From Roseibium aquae (lineage in GTDB: Bacteria > Pseudomonadota > Alphaproteobacteria > Rhizobiales > Stappiaceae): DNA of 64,000 bases. The stretch is taken from assembly GCF_008711285.1 (NCBI RefSeq), contig NZ_VXDC01000007.1, forward strand, positions 62,001-126,000. The letters are read 5' to 3'. The position numbers were made by a program, and so were the translations under genes. The notes below the pieces were generated by a model, which saw nothing but the letters and a program-made list of their open reading frames with translations, had not been told where the DNA came from and searched no databases. Positions within the stretch are counted from its first letter, which is position 1. The number at the start of each line of letters is the position of its first letter. Positions 63,973-64,000 of this stretch are shown one piece after another.

Positions 63973-64000
63973 TACAGGCCGGGACCGGCCCCCATCACTT

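Overview
The window is GC-rich (roughly 60 percent by eye), gene-dense chromosomal DNA from an alphaproteobacterium, most likely a member of the Hyphomicrobiales (Rhizobiales), plausibly close to Stappiaceae. The lineage call rests on the hisS-hisZ-hisG operon with an alphaproteobacterial-type histidyl-tRNA synthetase, a tRNA-His with A73, two phasins, a plant-type glutamate-cysteine ligase, a PdhS/PleC/DivJ-like kinase, DUF1127, DUF2927 and DUF3422 proteins, and GroESL under a CIRCE element. No phage, insertion sequence, CRISPR array or rRNA operon is visible; this looks like core chromosome.

Layout. 0.2-2.9 kb: FemAB/CelD-like acetyltransferase and the ketone-body transferase pair scoAB. 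3.1-7.3 kb: very large PAS sensor kinase. 7.6-8.8 kb: two phasins (PHA granules). 9.0 kb: tRNA-His. 9.1-14.6 kb: DUF3291 protein, TauE/SafE exporter, AzlC-AzlD amino acid exporter, a phosphotransferase-kinase fusion, a small conserved protein, and an hsp20 gene broken by one extra G. 14.8-26.9 kb: ThDP enzyme, acyl-CoA synthetase-GNAT fusion, universal stress protein, acyl-CoA dehydrogenase, xseA, rsmE, plant-type gshA, an uncharacterised DUF937-like protein. 26.9-30.4 kb: DUF1127 protein, two tandem paralogous LysR regulators, EamA transporter. 30.5-41.5 kb: a 2-hydroxyacid block: lldR-lldD plus an uncharacterised Cys-containing protein on the minus strand, DUF3422 protein, cytochrome c, a LysR regulator divergent from glcD-glcE, and glcF separated from glcDE by an opposite-strand exported protein. 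41.6-45.1 kb: L,D-transpeptidase, DUF2927 protein, CheZ, Tag. 45.1-48.8 kb: hisS-hisZ-hisG. 49.1-52.7 kb: GT2-GtrA and GT39 glycosyltransferases with a degenerate YdjC/ChbG-like protein. 52.9-54.4 kb: Crp/Fnr regulator with an upstream CRP-like site, YciA-type thioesterase, small unknown protein. 54.6-57.5 kb: DevBCA/MacAB-like tripartite exporter. 57.7-59.1 kb: MDR oxidoreductase and SlyX. 59.3 kb: BIME-like palindromic repeat. 59.6-61.8 kb: groES-groEL. 61.8-64.0 kb: exported unknown protein and a sigma-54-dependent response regulator.

The genes are mainly central and accessory metabolism (acetoacetate, lactate and glycolate oxidation, fatty acids, PHA storage), envelope modification and housekeeping. 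The observations most worth following are the tRNA-His/HisRS identity pair inside one window, the coexistence of HisZ with a C-terminally extended HisG, the low-GC patch inside hisS, the single-G disruption of hsp20, the YdjC-like protein that has lost its metal ligands beside a prenyl-phosphate glycosyltransferase pair, the split glcDE/glcF locus, and several strong palindromic operators without an obvious adjacent regulator.
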